Source of the DNA: Emydura subglobosa | Lineage: Eukaryota; Chordata; Testudines; Chelidae | Length of the DNA: 64,000 bases | Assembly: GCA_007922225.1 (NCBI GenBank) | Contig: ML679995.1 | Span: forward strand, 1,823,653-1,887,652 | Direction of reading: 5' to 3' | Shown: in pieces, positions 32,641-45,900 of the stretch | Position numbering within the stretch: the first letter of the stretch is position 1 | Layout: every line of letters starts with the position of its first letter | Program-made: the position numbers and the translations under genes | The notes under the pieces: model-generated | Database searches by the model: none | What the model saw: only the letters and a program-made list of their open reading frames with translations | What the model was told of the DNA's origin: nothing

Positions 32641-35339
32641 GCAACATTGTGACCCTTTATTAGAGACAGTCGTTCATTATCCAGCACCTCATTTAGCTAG
32701 GGAGTGTTTTAGATTCTCACTGTAGTTCAACAGTAGAAGGGTTCTGTGATAGGTGGGCATGCAGGAGTCAGACTGTCAGAATCAATACAGCTCTCTAAAT
32801 GTTACTGGGTCATGGAGGGAGACATTAGTCATTAGTTTGCGCAGCAGTTAAACACTTACTTATTTCCCCAGCATGCTGACATGTTGCTCTGGCATAAAAC
32901 AGCATGATATATCTCATCAGAAAGCCAGAGATCCTTGGGAGCCAAAGTGCAGCCATGAAGTTCTATAATGCAGTCACCCTCATCTTTAACAAGGATGCAT
33001 GGCCCGTGGAGACTAGTGATTCTGGCAGGGCATGCTCCTTTTTTATCTGAGCCCTCGTCAGCGTCAGCAAAAGGGGCCGTGGCGTATTGGGAGCTGGAAT
33101 CTCCATGAGCTGTTCCTCACTATTAAAGACGAGAGGCTGCATTCTGTGCTACTGCAGGCAGAGCCTGGGAGCCTGAGCCATGACTGTGCTTGGATGCTGC
33201 CTTTTTGCTATGCTCCCAATCTCTCTTGTATTCAAATAAACTAGGAAAGTTTGAGGAATGTGGAAGGTTGTTTCTCAACAGACCAGCCCATCGGGATTTA
33301 TTTTTCCCCTTCGTGTTTGTAGTTTTTAGGCACTGAAGAAAAGCATTTGTCCAAGCTAAAAAAGAAGTTGCCCCACAAACAGGACAAACCAGTGGAAAGT
33401 GAGGCATCAGCAGTGAGACTGCAATAAGGTCTGCTTTTGATTATTGCACATGGAGCTTTTACCCGTGTAACTACCCTTTAACCACAGTAAAGAATCTTAC
33501 CAGAAAGTCACCTTCTTCTAATACTGAACAAGGAACTTCACTAGCATATGGGAAATGCTATTACCCCTGGAGACCGCTCTGCCCCTCTCTGCTTCGCTGT
33601 AGCATATCTATCTAGAAACTTCCCCACCCTCCTGCAGGCTGGCTTCATGCCACAGATTTAAAGAAACAATACATCTACTCGCAGAGTTATCTGAAAAGAG
33701 CAGAATAGTTCCCACATCTTTTACATTTATCCTGCACCCTGATCTTTGTTTGGTAGGATGCAAGAAAAGGAGGTGGAAAGAAATGTATTTTGAAGCTTAA
33801 CAGCAGGCACTGTATCAGTTAATTTATAGAAGTACATGCACTATCTTGATGGTAGTTTATAGGATGATATTTTGTTTTAAATGCATTTTTAGGATTTTAC
33901 AAAACATCCGCTCCTATAATATTACTTACCAGGCCAAGAAAACATTTTTTTAAATTGCCAACACTGCCTAATATGTCTAAACCCTTAAAGTATATGGAGG
34001 GCCTGTAAACTGCTAGAAGAGACCAGTTGACCTATATTCTGCATATAAAGAGGTGGTGTGACGGTAACCCAGATTTCTGACAAAGATGTTTTATGAAGTG
34101 CTGGAGTTTGAGCATTGTCATTTGTGAAATCTGTGCCTTCAGAACATGTGAGGAAAGATGTTAATCTGGATAAAGGGACTTTGCTTTGAAGAGCAAACAA
34201 GGTGCACATTCTCTCTCTTACACACACCCAAATTCCAAGCAAAGTTTGACATTCATATTTGGGATGGAAAGCAAAATAAAACCCCCTGTTGTGAATTATT
34301 CATGATGCCAAACTTCTGCATGCAAAGTGGAACCTGTAGTTCCTATAAGCTGCATCAGCTCAGTATTAGAGATATTTGTGCACCACACTTCAACTACCCA
34401 GATGAATTTAACTTAGTATGTCTGTTTAAGTCGGAGATCTGGCCAAAGCAAGTTCTATTAGAAAATGTCATAACATTTTATAAAAATGTGATCCTTTTGA
34501 CATCTTCAGCAGGATGTTTCCAGGTAAACTCTTCCAGGCAAGGACCATCTTTCTGTCTTGTTTGTACAGCGCCCAGCACAATGTGGTCACGGCACATGAT
34601 GAGGGCTCTTAAACATTACTGCAATCCAGTAATATTTGTCCTGAGAGGTAACTGTACAGGGTGAATTTGGGACCTGTTCTACAAGCTGTTTGCTGGGCCT
34701 TTGAGTGAAACAGGTATTAGGAAAAACAAATAAATATGCAACATTTTAAATGAACAGTCCCCTCCTTCATTCCTCAGGCTTCACAGCCCCTGTACCCCTG
34801 CTGCTATACCAGACCTAGTTCTTCAGTCATCTGCAGAGTCCCCCAGGAAAAGGAGAATAGGCAAGGCCAGGGTGTCTAACGTACGAAATAAGGAGGAAAA
34901 ATCCTTGACCTTTCAGGCCTTTTTTTATCCATTATAAAGCAGCAAGAAAAGGGCACAAGATATTTTTTCCTGTTGTGTAGAGCTCTGTCTGCTACGCTGT
35001 CCAAGAAAACAGAAGCCCAACTAGCCTATTCCATCAAACTGTTTATGAAAGTCAGCAGAATTGGGAGACAAATAGACCACAAAGTGGATTGTTAAACGTA
35101 AGGAAGTGAAGAAGGAGTCTGCAAGGCTCCAACTAGACTCATGGCTTGCCATGCCAATGAGCTGAAAGAGTCTAGAAATGGGAGGGAATGTCTGCAAACG
35201 AAATCACCAGAATGTGTTTTTTGATTGGTTACTTTTAAAGGGATGATGCTGCTTATCCGGCAGCAGTGGGAATGTGTGGACTGAAAAGAACATGCCTTGC
35301 CATCATGGACCCTGGGATTCCCCATGAGACTGCTGGCCC
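32641..35339. other. Non-coding DNA with a SINE-like relic at 34530-34630
   Basis: No gene is found. At 34530-34630 the plus strand carries the family also seen inverted at 16450-16670 (TTTGTACAGCGCCCAGCACA). The 168-codon frame at 34158-34664 ends in this repeat and has no domain. Confidence 0.45.
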
Positions 35340-36140
35340 TTCATTGTCCTGCTCCTGAAAGGGATCCTGACCACACTGGGCCAGACAGAGGGAACCAGAC
35401 AACATCGCCACCCTCATCAGCTTCAGCTAAATCCTGAACAGCGCCTGGGACATGAGCATTAGGCCCAGCTGTCATCCCCTCCTGAGTGTCATTTTCCTTC
35501 CCACTTTATTTCTCCTCTCTCTCCTTTTGCCTCTGTTTAAGAAGAGTCTGGCTTAGCTGCCAAGACAACCCCATCTTTTGCAGCACTGCTGTGACCCTTT
35601 GACCAGAAAGCTATCCCTTAAACATCCCACCGCTGGGCCAAGTTTGCCAGATCATAGACCGACCAGGCCGTGTGCTGGGCCTGTGTTCCTCGAGCAGTGA
35701 GGCTGCAAGTGAAAGTCTGCGCCAGACGCCGAAGCTGCATTTTTGTGTCTTTTTTTCTCTCCCCTCTTGTGTGTCTTTGGCTTGTTGTTGTGTTTTAAAG
35801 GGAAAAGGATTGGGCTCCAGTCCCTGCTCCAGCCCATCTAAACTAGCCTTTTCTATTCCCTCTCCCCAGAGGACAGTCAAAACCCAATTTAATATCATCT
35901 AAAAGACTGTCAGCCTGGGCTTTCCCCTATAAAACTCTCTACAGCTAAAAGCGATGGGGATACAAGCCTTACTTAACACTTGACATTTCAAAGGCTTTGT
36001 CTTTTCTCCTTTTTCTGTCTTTAACAAAAAGCTTAAATGTTTTTAAAGGCGGTTGTTACAGTGGCAATTGCCAACGATACCTTGACCTGCAATCCCAGAC
36101 CGCCCTGAACTGTTGAATGTTATAACAAGGTATAACAAGG
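35340..36140 (+). repeat. Possible multi-copy retroelement sequence
   Basis: Segments such as AAGAAGAGTCTGGCTTAGC, GCGCCAGACGCCGAAGC and GGCGGTTGTTACAGTGGCAA recall a dispersed turtle repeat. The identification rests on memory only; no terminal structure was seen. Confidence 0.3.
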
Positions 36141-37136
36141 GTATCATTGACATTTTATCCCTTGTCAGGCCCGAGACACCCAATTATCATCACACCCCTC
36201 CTTTGCAGAGCATCTTCCTCGGGCTGGGCTTCTAGGCAACCAAATATCTACAGGGCTCAGTCCCCTGTTTTCCCTGTGCTATTTCCCACCTGCTCCTGCT
36301 CTCCCAGCTTCCCAGATACTACTGAAGAAGCAGAACGTGTGCTAAGAATAAGGGTGCTATAGAGAGGCAGCAGTGAGACCCATGCCAATAATCTCCAGGG
36401 GAGGCAGAATGAGGCAGGCAGGAGATTGTGTGTGCGCCCACATGGTCACTGCTCCCTCCTCGGTGAGAAGCGGTGAGCTTTGTCGTTGAGTCTCCCAGGG
36501 CACAGCGCCCCTGTGACCTGGGGAGCGGGCAGAAAGAGTGGCAGGGACAGAGCCTGGAGTAGCAGCTGACAGCTCTGTTCCACCCTCCAATCATCTATGG
36601 TGGAATAACCAATCCCCGTCTGTTGAGGGATCATGATCCACGGTAGAGAGGAGCTGTGCCCACACGCCCCTGCTCCCGTCCCTGAGTCTCACACAGAACT
36701 TAGACAAACCCAGGCTCTACCAGGCCCAGCCGGTGAGTGAGTTCCAGAGCAGAGATCTCGGGCTCTCAGATCCAGGCACGTGAGCCACCCGTGCTCAGCT
36801 GTTCTGGCCACCCACACGGAGAAAAGTGGGCTCTTAGGTAGCTAAAGTCCAAGCCATATGGATCAGTGACCACGACCTAGTGAACTGAGCTCCCCGCAGA
36901 GTTCACAGAGCTTGGGTAACCGCCAACGCTGGCCAGCGTGGCCCGGGAAGCATGTGGGGATGGGCAAACCTCAAAGTGATCCATAGTTTGTCTCAAATAA
37001 ACAGCCACAGTGTGGCATGTAGCTGTACCTCTAGAAGGGGCAGCACTGGCCTGGAAAACACCCGAGTGTCACCTTTTGATGTTCTGCTTCCAGCTGGAAA
37101 AAGCTCAGGGGCAGCCCCTGAAGTGTGTGCATGTGG
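36141..37136. other. GC-richer non-coding DNA
   Basis: Composition rises from here on. Many overlapping short frames appear on both strands, none with a domain. Confidence 0.4.
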
Positions 37137-37985
37137 GTGTGACAAAGTGGGAGCATTTTCTTAGTGGGTTTCCTAGTTTATTAATAGTTTGCATGAGTAT
37201 TGTGAGTGTGCGTCAGTTTCCCCATGTGCGGCATGTTAAACAAGATGGAGGGAGAGGGGGTTTGTTGTTGCAGAGCTGTGGCCAAGTCTGACCTTGCTTA
37301 GCAGCCAGCACCCCAGATGATGGCCTAGAGATTGGGTACCCCAACACCTGGTGATCAGGAGGCCCATCCCATCTTGGAAATCAGCAAGTTCTGGCCAGCG
37401 GGAGGACGAAGGGCTGAGGAGAGAGGACCCCGGCAACCTGAGCAGCCGTTTTCAGCTAGTGGGAGAACAAAGGACGGAAGAAAGGGGGCCCAAGTGATCT
37501 TTTTGCCTGGAACCGAAGACAAAGGACAAAGGAGGGGCTGATGGGGAAGGTGATTTAGGAGGATTGACTGGAAGGAGGGGTCTTCTGGGCTGGAGACTGA
37601 GAGAAGGCAGAGTCACCAGATGGGGGATAGACCCAGGTGGACGGTGCTTAGAGTTTCTAGGCCCGAGGGCCCTGAGACCTTCCTGTGCTGTGTTCAGACG
37701 TTCTGTTTGATGCTGACAGAGAGTCGCTGCAGTCTAGAGATCAGGCTGCATTGTTTGTACCCTCTGGGTGTGGAGGTCTCGGGGGTCCAGAACAAGTGGG
37801 GCCCATAGACAGGAACAGGCATGCAGAAGGCTCAGAGGTACGATCCCGGGAGGCGGTGGGGCCAAAAGGGCCTAACCCCAGAGAGAGAGTGCAACCTTCG
37901 ACGGAGGCGGTCACGCTGAAGGGCGTTACTCCCAGGGACCGTACAGAGCTGAGGAGCACGGGGCCTGTGAATCTGTGACGGTGGG
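37137..37985 (+). repeat. Possible LTR-like repeat
   Basis: The start TGTGACAAAGTGGGAGC and the following CGTCAGTTTCCCCATGTG look like a dispersed LTR-type family, and GTGACGGTGGGG near 37972 repeats part of the start. There is no clear TATA or polyadenylation signal, so the call is weak. Confidence 0.3.
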
Positions 37986-38684
37986 GATCGGGGGAGAGGA
38001 AGAGGGCAGCTGTCTTCTCTGCATCTCCCTGTGAGCTAAGCAAACTCACTGGGATTCTTTTATGCCGTGTTTGCCTCTGATGCTGCCCGCAGGGCTCAGG
38101 GGCTAACGGAAGGAGTTCTGCACACATGGCACGGTTGCTGCCTTTCAGTCTCTCTGCAAGTGATTAGTAAGAATGTTTGAATTAAAAAAGCCACAGAAAC
38201 CCTGCGATATGAGAGGTTTCCAGTCATGCTGAGCAGCAGGAGCTGACAACATTCTGAGCCAGCAAAGATGGTGTCTTCATGCAGCCATCCCTGATTTAAA
38301 AAAAAAAAATACAGGGGCAGAGGAACGCACTAGAGAAAGGACAGCCTGGGAGAATTGCTCCTGTCAGTTACTCTGGAAAAAGTCCCCCATCCTGAGGCTC
38401 TCCTGAGGATTCAGTGACTAGCCCAAGGCAGGATAATGGAGACATCGGACAGATGAAAGGTGTCCCACTGGAGTTCTCTGGTAGTCTCTGAAAGGCGGGC
38501 TCATGACCATAATGATAAGAAAGAGAGAGTCATGCGTGTGCCAGTGAGATAGATGCTGAGATATCCTGTGATGGGCTGTTCACCCCACACCACTCCTGGC
38601 GAGGTTAAATTGGCTCCAAAGGGGCTTACTAACCTAGCAGGTTGCACCTAAGGGAGACAAATTAGGCGTGACTAATTGTTGTTT
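37986..38684. other. Non-coding DNA
   Basis: No feature is recognised apart from a nine-base A run near 38300. Confidence 0.4.
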
Positions 38685-39660
38685 GCAGCGTTGCTGTAGC
38701 CCTGCCACTCCAGGATGTTAGAAAGAGAAGATGGGTGAGATCATATCTTTTATTGCACCAACTTCTGTTGGTGAGAAACAAGTTTTTGAGCTACACAAAG
38801 CTCTTCAGGTCTGGGAAAGGTATTCAGAGTGTCACAGCTAAATACAAGATGGAACAGATTGGTTCACGTAAGTAATTCATCTTGAATGGTCCCTTGAAAT
38901 CTGTGTTAAGTGGCCCATGAACACCTCAAGCCACCGAGAGTAGGGAGGTCTAGACTATTGCAGCAAGCCATTAATTTAGTGTGTCTCTTCAGTCCATGAT
39001 TTGTAGTCTGGCAAAGTTATGAACTGAAGCTGCCAGGCTCATCTTTTGAAGGTGTTGTGCTCATTTCCCTTGAGGATGAGGACTCAGCGGTCAGATACAG
39101 AGTGATCGCTTTGTGAAAAGTGTCCACACAGGTGACAGGGTGTTTTTGTCTATCATTTTTCTGTGTGAGTTACTTTAAAAGCGTAGTGAGTGTCTGGTGT
39201 CACCTCATACTTGTTGGTGGGGCACTTAGTCCATTGGGTGAGGTACACCCATGTTGTGATAGGCACGTGTAGGACCCATTGATCTTGACAGGTGTGTTTG
39301 GGGGGGGGGGGGGGCGAGTGTTATGTCTGCAGGGTTTGCACCCATTCCGGCTGGTGCTGCTTTGAATTGGTGTGTTCTGCTCTGTTGTTTGCAGGCCAGA
39401 AGAGGCAGTGCAGGAAAGATTTCTTTCAGGATCGGGTCCCCATCATGTATGCTTCATGATTCCCCATGTGGGTTCCAGTGGGGACCGGGGAGATAGATGA
39501 CAGCTAGGGGTGTGTGGTCAGAGGGGGCTTATTTCTGTACTGAAGCAGGCTCTCCCAGGGTAGTTGGGTAGCCCATTTCAGATGTGATCTACTTCTCTGG
39601 TGGCATGTCTTTGTCTGGTGAAGGCAGTTCTGAGCGTGTTAAGGGCCCCACGCCGTGGGT
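38685..39660 (-). mobile_element. Unclassified retroelement 3' region with hairpin and AATAAA
   Basis: Read on the minus strand, this is a dispersed family whose end carries CAGACCTGAAGAGCTTTGTG, a perfect 7-bp hairpin (CACCAAC-AGAA-GTTGGTG, 38773-38756) and AATAAA (38754-38749), then a tail near 38690. I recognise the ending from reptile genomes but cannot assign the superfamily; a Penelope-like origin is possible. A 15-G run (39300-39314) lies inside. No intact frame was found. Confidence 0.5.
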
Positions 39661-40121
39661 AGATCCGGCAGTTTCTCCTCTGAGTTGACGCTGGGCGCGG
39701 CCCTAGGCTCGAGCACCAAGGAAGAAGCGTCCTTCTCCCTTGGCCGCTGGGGCCTGACTGAGCGAGCAGGCCTGGGTTTTAAAGGCCTAGCCCCGCCCAC
39801 CTGCATCCGGTCGGGTGTTGTCTTCCTGGGCTCCAACCCCCATGGGGGTTTGGCTCTCCCCCTGCGTCAATCTCAGAGGAAGGCCACACCTCCCAGCTAC
39901 AGGGTGGAGATGGAGAAGCCCAGAGAAATGGCATCAGACCTAGACTGCTGATTGTAGGGGCCCTGGGCTGGAATCCAGAGCAGTAGGCAGGTCTGGTTCC
40001 CCTACTAGCCCTTGTGAAAGTGGCATTATTGACTTGGAAAACTCCCTAGAATGGCACCCAGACAGCATGTCCAGTGAGACAGAAGGGAAAACTGTACAGT
40101 GAGCTGGCCAGAGGGCCACAC
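39661..40121. other. Non-coding DNA
   Basis: No gene is recognised. The overlapping frames on both strands at 39639-39951 are compositional. Confidence 0.4.
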
Positions 40122-40242
40122 CTAGAGTGACCAGATAGCAAGGGTGAAAAATCGGGATGGGGGTGGGGGGAAATAGGCGCCTATATAAGACAAAGCCCTG
40201 AATATTGACTGTCCCTATAAAATCGAGACATCTGGTCACCAT
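40122..40242. mobile_element. 121-bp MITE with perfect 8-bp target duplication
   Basis: It starts CTAGAGTGACCAGA, ends TCTGGTCACCAT, and is flanked by identical GGCCACAC (40114-40121 and 40243-40250). The inside has a G-rich GGGGGTGGGGGG segment and GTCCCTATAAAATCG. It is the sister of the element at 30407-30528. Confidence 0.88.
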
Positions 40243-40413
40243 GGCCACACCACGAAGAGGAAGCACTGTGACTCCTAGAGAGATGGGGGGGGCGGCAATG
40301 CAAGCAATGAAAGTAAGGGGGCGTCAGACCAAGCAGAGCTAATCCCTAAATGGAGCCTCCGAGGGCATCCCAGCAGCGAGTAAAACCCCTAACGTGTCCC
40401 ATGACAAACGATT

Positions 40414-40642
40414 CAGGGTATGTCTGGATCGACTGAGCGGAAGTGAAGACCCGCTCAATAGATCCGGAAGTCGATTCAATAAAACCACCTCCCCAAAAAG
40501 CGTGGTGCTGCGTCGACGGGTACGCATTTCCCCGTCAGCACAGCGTAGTGGAGACGGCACACAGAAGAGGATTTAGGAAGTCGACATAAGTTACGCAAGC
40601 GGTTAACTGCCGTTGAATTTCCCCGTAAGTATAGACCAGGCC
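40414..40642. mobile_element. Non-autonomous hAT-like element
   Basis: The left end CAGGGTATGTCTGGATCGAC and right end GTAAGTATAGACCAGGCCT are imperfect inverted repeats. Internal GTCGACGGGTACGC and AAGTCGACATAAG fit a known reptile miniature element type. No clear target duplication was found. Confidence 0.5.
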
Positions 40643-41565
40643 TCAGTGGGGCTTCAGGGTACCAGGGAATGTACAGCTGGTTCCAGGAACTTTGGGGTAA
40701 CAGAAGGAGGATCTTTTGCAGCAGCCCCCGAGACCTCTGGGTAACAGATAACATGGTGGTGGGCCTGGGCCACAGGCTGGGGTGGAGGAATAATTAATAT
40801 TCTCTCTATTGTGCCTATCCCTAGAGTCTGCACGTGTTTTTCCAGGCTCTGGTTTTTATCTCAGTCCTGCTGTCTGAGCTTTTGCAGAGATAAAGGTCCC
40901 CTTTGTTATGCTTTCCCAGCGCAGTGAAATCCACTGATCTAATTTCCTCTTGTTGAGTGAAAGCGGAAGTTGTCCTGGCAGCAACACCTGCAGGAAAGCT
41001 GAACATGATTGGAGGAGAAACCTTTGCTGACCCCATTGCTCCTAGGAGCCCTGCCAAAGCAGAAAGGGGGGAGGCAAATGCAGCCGAAAGGGAAATTCCA
41101 AAACACTGGATCTCCAAAAAGACTAGCAATCTTGTGGCTGCTCTGCCCAGCGCTCTCTGGCCGCAGGAAACTTTCTGAGCACTCGCTACTCTGACGGGTC
41201 ACAAAACAGAAAAGCAAAGATTAAACTTCTCTAGAAAACAAAGATGAGAGGATCAAAGGGAGGGGAACGATGCACTGCTTTCTCCTGTGGGCCACTAATG
41301 TCATTCTTTGACTGCCCCCACACGGCCAGTCCAACCGGTGGCTTCATCTGAACCCCTTGGTAGTGTGCCAGAGCCACACCCCTGCCCTGGGTTAGGCTTG
41401 CATTTGCTCTCAGGAGGATCTCTTCTCTCTGCTCACTCTTGCTACCAAGCAGGGCTGGCGGGAGAGTGTGATAGCGATATCCGTTCTTGATGAAAAGAGT
41501 GTTGGGGAAATAATGGGATTCTGTGGGTGACACCCGCCCTCCCACCAACAATTAAAATAAGTTAG
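40643..41565. other. Non-coding DNA
   Basis: No gene or classified repeat was recognised. Confidence 0.45.
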
Positions 41566-42302
41566 TGTCAAGGTCCCCCTCCGTATCTGTCACTGGACCA
41601 GTCAAGTGGATAAAATACTCAGACTCAAAATAAATGAAACCAGGAACAATTTATTTAAGGCATAACCAGTAAACAGGGGTCACTCAGGGATTTAACAAAT
41701 GGAGCTGAACTCCAGGTGCTTTCCCAAAATCAAACCACTCAGCCCAGGCCCAAAGTCAATGTGATGTACATAAGCTTTTTCTTCTCCCTCGTAGGGTGCT
41801 GTTCATGACCTCCCAAGACGAGGAGACTGGAATCCGGGATCCCGACGATGGACTCAGGAACCGTTGCAGGTAAGTAAGCTGATCTTCTGCTGTGGGGGCT
41901 GTCCACGGTGGTGTTCTAGAGACTCCTCTTCTTCTCCTGACTGCTTCTTCTCTCAATGTTTCCTTGTTGCCTTTAGGGCGGACAGCCCTGAACTGACCGT
42001 CTCACCGTAATTTATACAGTTCTGTTGCCGGGCAGACTCCAACCCCTTCCTGCCTTTTCTTTCCCGCCTTTACCCAAAAAGGGCGGGAACAGCTCAGGCA
42101 GAAGACCATCCAGTATGGAGTCTGAGCTGTCTTTTCGCCTTTTCAAAATGGCCATTACCCTTTTACAATTCATTAACTATATACAGTAACCAGTAAATGA
42201 GGAATTTTCATTAACAATGCATAGAAACTCATGTGTATCCCTACCCACCAAGAGGACAAGCTCGTTGTCTGAGCTCCTGGATAAGAACAGGGGTTTTCAC
42301 AT
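41566..42302 (-). mobile_element. Probable solo LTR, antisense
   Basis: On the minus strand there is a TGTATAAATT TATA-type box near 42013 and an AAATAAATTG polyadenylation signal near 41653, with the LTR end CCTTGACA at 41566. A plausible 5' end is TGTGAAAACCCC at 42302. The left flank is GTTAG and the right flank TAGCT, so no matching duplication is evident and the 5' border is uncertain. No retroviral genes are attached. Confidence 0.55.
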
Positions 42303-42700
42303 AGCTAAAAGAGTCCGCCAGCTGCACCTGACTTAAATAAAATGGAATGGGTTTCAGCTGCAGTCCTCTCCATGGACAGCCACTTGAACCCAATGGCCTG
42401 TGCTCAGATCAGTCTGCAGCTTGGTTGACATTCTGGATCCTGAAGTCATTACAGACTGCCCCTTCCAGCTCACAGGGGCCATGAACCTCATTGAAGAACT
42501 CAGTGGGCTGTACTGGGCCTGTGGGCTGCACTCTGGCTGTGCCAACACAGTTTTTGAGAGCTGTGCATTGTGAATCTGTTGCCGGTAGCCACTCTGATAA
42601 GAGGTCATGGAAACAAGTAAAATCACCACCACAAAAAGGAGAGAAAAGATTCATTTAAAAAGAAACTTCTCTTGATTTTTCCCAGCGATTCCGTGATCCT
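42303..42700. other. Non-coding DNA
   Basis: Nothing is recognised between the LTR and the following MITE. Confidence 0.4.
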
Positions 42701-42960
42701 TAGGCCAGGTCTACACTACAGACTTACATCGGTATAATTATGTCACACGGGGGTGTGAAAAATCCCCACCCTGAGCGACAGTTATACCAACCTAACCCCT
42801 GGTGTAGACAATGCTACGTCAGCAGGAGAGCTTCTCCCAATGACATAGCTATCACTTCTCGCGTTGGTGGATTAACTGTGCCCAGGGAGAAGCTCTCCTG
42901 CCTGCACTGCAGCATCTTCACGTAAGCACTACAGCGGCACAGCTGCATCAGCGCAGCTGC
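42701..42960. mobile_element. Non-autonomous hAT-like element, right end degraded
   Basis: The left end AGGCCAGGTCTACACTACAG is typical of the family also seen at 26847-27078. Internal segments AGCTTCTCCCAATGACATAGC and GGGAGAAGCTCTCCTGCC face each other. The right end lacks a clear terminal copy. Confidence 0.55.
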
Positions 42961-45900
42961 TCCTGGCCAGTCTTTGGATGGGAAGCCCAACCGTTTGACG
43001 TGGGGTGAGAAGTGCTTTTCTCAGAGCTCTGCCTCTGGGCAGTGCTGGGCGCACTGTGCTGCTGGAAGCACCATCTTTCAGATCATCTGTAAAGCCAAGG
43101 TCCTGCCCACTGTGCTCATTCAGGGTCCCATGGTGCTTTCTTCAAGAGTAGAGCCCAGAGCTCCAGTGTGCTGGCCAAATTCCAACTGGGTCATCTCATT
43201 CTGATCGTTATTCTAAACTGGCTGCAGAGGCCCCATTCTTCTTCCGTAGGGACCTTGCCCGTAAATCACTCAGTGCCTTTGACTTGAAGTCATTAGCAAT
43301 GCAGTTTCCCTGTCCGGAGACTCACCGCTCACTCAGCTGAGACACTTCAGGGTAAGCCAAGTCACCCAGCTCTGCAGGACAAAAGCTGCCGCAGCAGGTT
43401 GAGTGCGGGGACGGCTTCCTCTCCAGCCCCTCCCCTGGGCTACCCCGTTAGTGGTAACTTTTCTGGAAGGGTGGGGGCCTCAGTTTCAGATTTTGCCCCG
43501 GGTCCCCAAATTCCTCTGTACGACCCTGCTGGCAGCAAAGCCTGATGTGTAGGCGGGAGCAGCCCGGGGCAAGGCCCGCAGAGCAGGGCTTGAATTCAGC
43601 CGGAGCTGTCCAGAGCAGAGCTCCGGTAAATGTTTTCAGCCCCCCGGGAGTTTTCATAGCATGCCATGTTGGGTGGGGGAGATGTGGGAGGCTCCAGGAA
43701 ATATTGCCTGTGAATTTAAGCCCTAGTAAGGAGACCCTTTGCCCCCCGTCGCACAGCTCTGCTCAGCCTCCATCGCTGGAAGCAGCTGGGTCCCGCTGGA
43801 TGTGCTGGAGAAGGACATGCGCCAGGCTGGGCCTGCTGTCATTGTGTTAGTGCGCGACAGACTGGCCTGACATGAGAGCATATCACTCGTGCAGGCACTT
43901 CCATGCTAGTCACGGGACACGGGTCCACGTGGAGACTCCAGCACCAGGACAGGAGGCTGCCCCTTCATCCAAGCCTGGCCAGGAACTTAGCACTGCAAGC
44001 CGAGACCCACAGCTCCCCGGGGCTGCCGCTGCGTATTAAAAAGGAGGGCGGCTGTGATCCGTTCCGTTTCAGGCACCGCAGGCCAGGGGGGTGCACCCTG
44101 CACTGGGCCACGTCGTGGCGTTCCGGCCTCAGCCTGGATGTCTCCACAGCATCCCGAGGCGTGATTGTGGACACGCCCACACGAGCTGTCTCTGCGCTAC
44201 CAGCAGCGAGGCGGTGGCGCCAGCTTTGGTGCCGGCTGTCCAAGCTCCCCGGGAGCCCTGACAACACCTGGGCAGCGAGTGTCCATGCCCCCGCGTCTAC
44301 ACTGCTGTCTGAGTGCAGGTGAAGCGACCCGTGCTGCAGTGTAGACAGCCTGGCCCCCTGCGCTGGGCAGATCTGCGGCTGTCCCGCGGGCACTTGCAAC
44401 CATTGCTGCACCTTCCCATAGTCCTGTCCGTGGTGCAGGGAGCTGTGTGGTTCTGGCCCCACTAGCCTACCCCGACCCACCCGTGGCAGCGCAAAAGGAG
44501 GCTCAAGGGGGTGCACTCTGCGGCCCCCCCTTCCCCCTCCCGTGAGGCCTCCTGTCCCCCGTCTGCTGTGGGCAGGGCCCTGCTGCATGGCAGGAATTCA
44601 CAGATCATAAAGCCAGAGGGGAGCATTGTGATCAGCGGATAGGGACGGATTTCTCGGACGCTTCTCATAGCCTGGGATGGTCCCGGAGTTTGGGCGTGGC
44701 ACATCTGAGCTTCCTGCCTCCCCGTCACTGTGACCTGGTTATCTCCGGCGCTAGGGCTGCACAGAGATGAGGCAAATCAAGGCAGCGCCAGGCTGGGCAG
44801 CTGGCGGGGATTTCTGTGTTGTTTAATTCTCAATCCTTTCTGGCTCTGAGCAGGGGATTGAGCCTGTTCGCTGAAATGAAGGGCAGTCACGTGGGGAGTC
44901 CTGCACAGCTGGATTCAGCAGCAAGGGTTGCAGCCCTTCAGGGAGCGAAGCTTGTTCCTGAAGTGCCCTCTGTTGTTTCCCCTTGGCAGGGCGAGAGTGA
45001 CTTGTGTAAAGAGTCGTGAGTGGTGCTGGTGCGAGGGAAGCATTTGAACCAGAGAGCCAAGGAGAGCCCAACGGTCAGAATAAAGCACACTGGCTCCCAG
45101 CTTTAGGTTAGGGAAGGCAAAATGCCTTGTGGAGTTGATCTGCGATGAGACAGCCTCTTCCATAAGCCATCTGGTATCTCACACACGCATGCTTGTGCAT
45201 GTGGGCATGCAGGTGTGTTCGTGTGTGTGCGTGCATGCGTAGACACACCGGCATTTTTAGGCATGTTGTTGCGTCTGTGTGCATGCGCGTAGGTCAGTCA
45301 GCGGATCTGCCTGTGTGTGTGTTTGCTGCTCACACTCTGCTGCCTGATCCCAGATGGAATATGTCATCACTGCTCAGTGAATATTAGACGGTAACTGTCT
45401 CTCTAGTGGGTGGAATCCCACAGATCAAACACCTATTGCATGTGGTTGTTAATGGAATTCCTCCTCCTAATCTGCCCCCTTTGCCTCTCCTTGGACCCAT
45501 CTGCTTTGGCATCTTCCTTAATTAGGAATATGCACCACTATTAAGTCCAAATAACTGCTGATGTTTCTTCTTCTCAGAGCCTCCTATTAAAGCTGGAGCT
45601 GGTTCCTATTCACAGCCTGCAGCATGTAGGGAAAGCTGTCTTCAAGGGACAGAGTCAGAAACTGGAAAGCTGTGTCGTGCTGGGCTGTGAAGAGAAGGGA
45701 GCAGTCCGGCCCCCTTCCCTGAGTCTGTGCTGCTGCTGCTTTGCTTCCAGGATTTGAAGGTTTTGATTAACAGCAAATATTCAGTCCTCTCTTTGTTCTG
45801 CACTCTGCAGTGTCCTTTCACCTGCTGCATTCTCGCATGCCACAGTTCCTGAGAGGGCTCTGGACCCTGCTGCTGTTTCCTCTCTCGGCACAGGAGATTT

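Noticed and set aside
43965..44588. A 207-codon minus-strand frame
   Set aside because: No domain, no homologue I recognise, and competing frames on the other strand.
45193..45387. Small Cys-rich plus-strand frame
   Set aside because: It arises from GTGTGTGC/GCATGC-rich low-complexity DNA.
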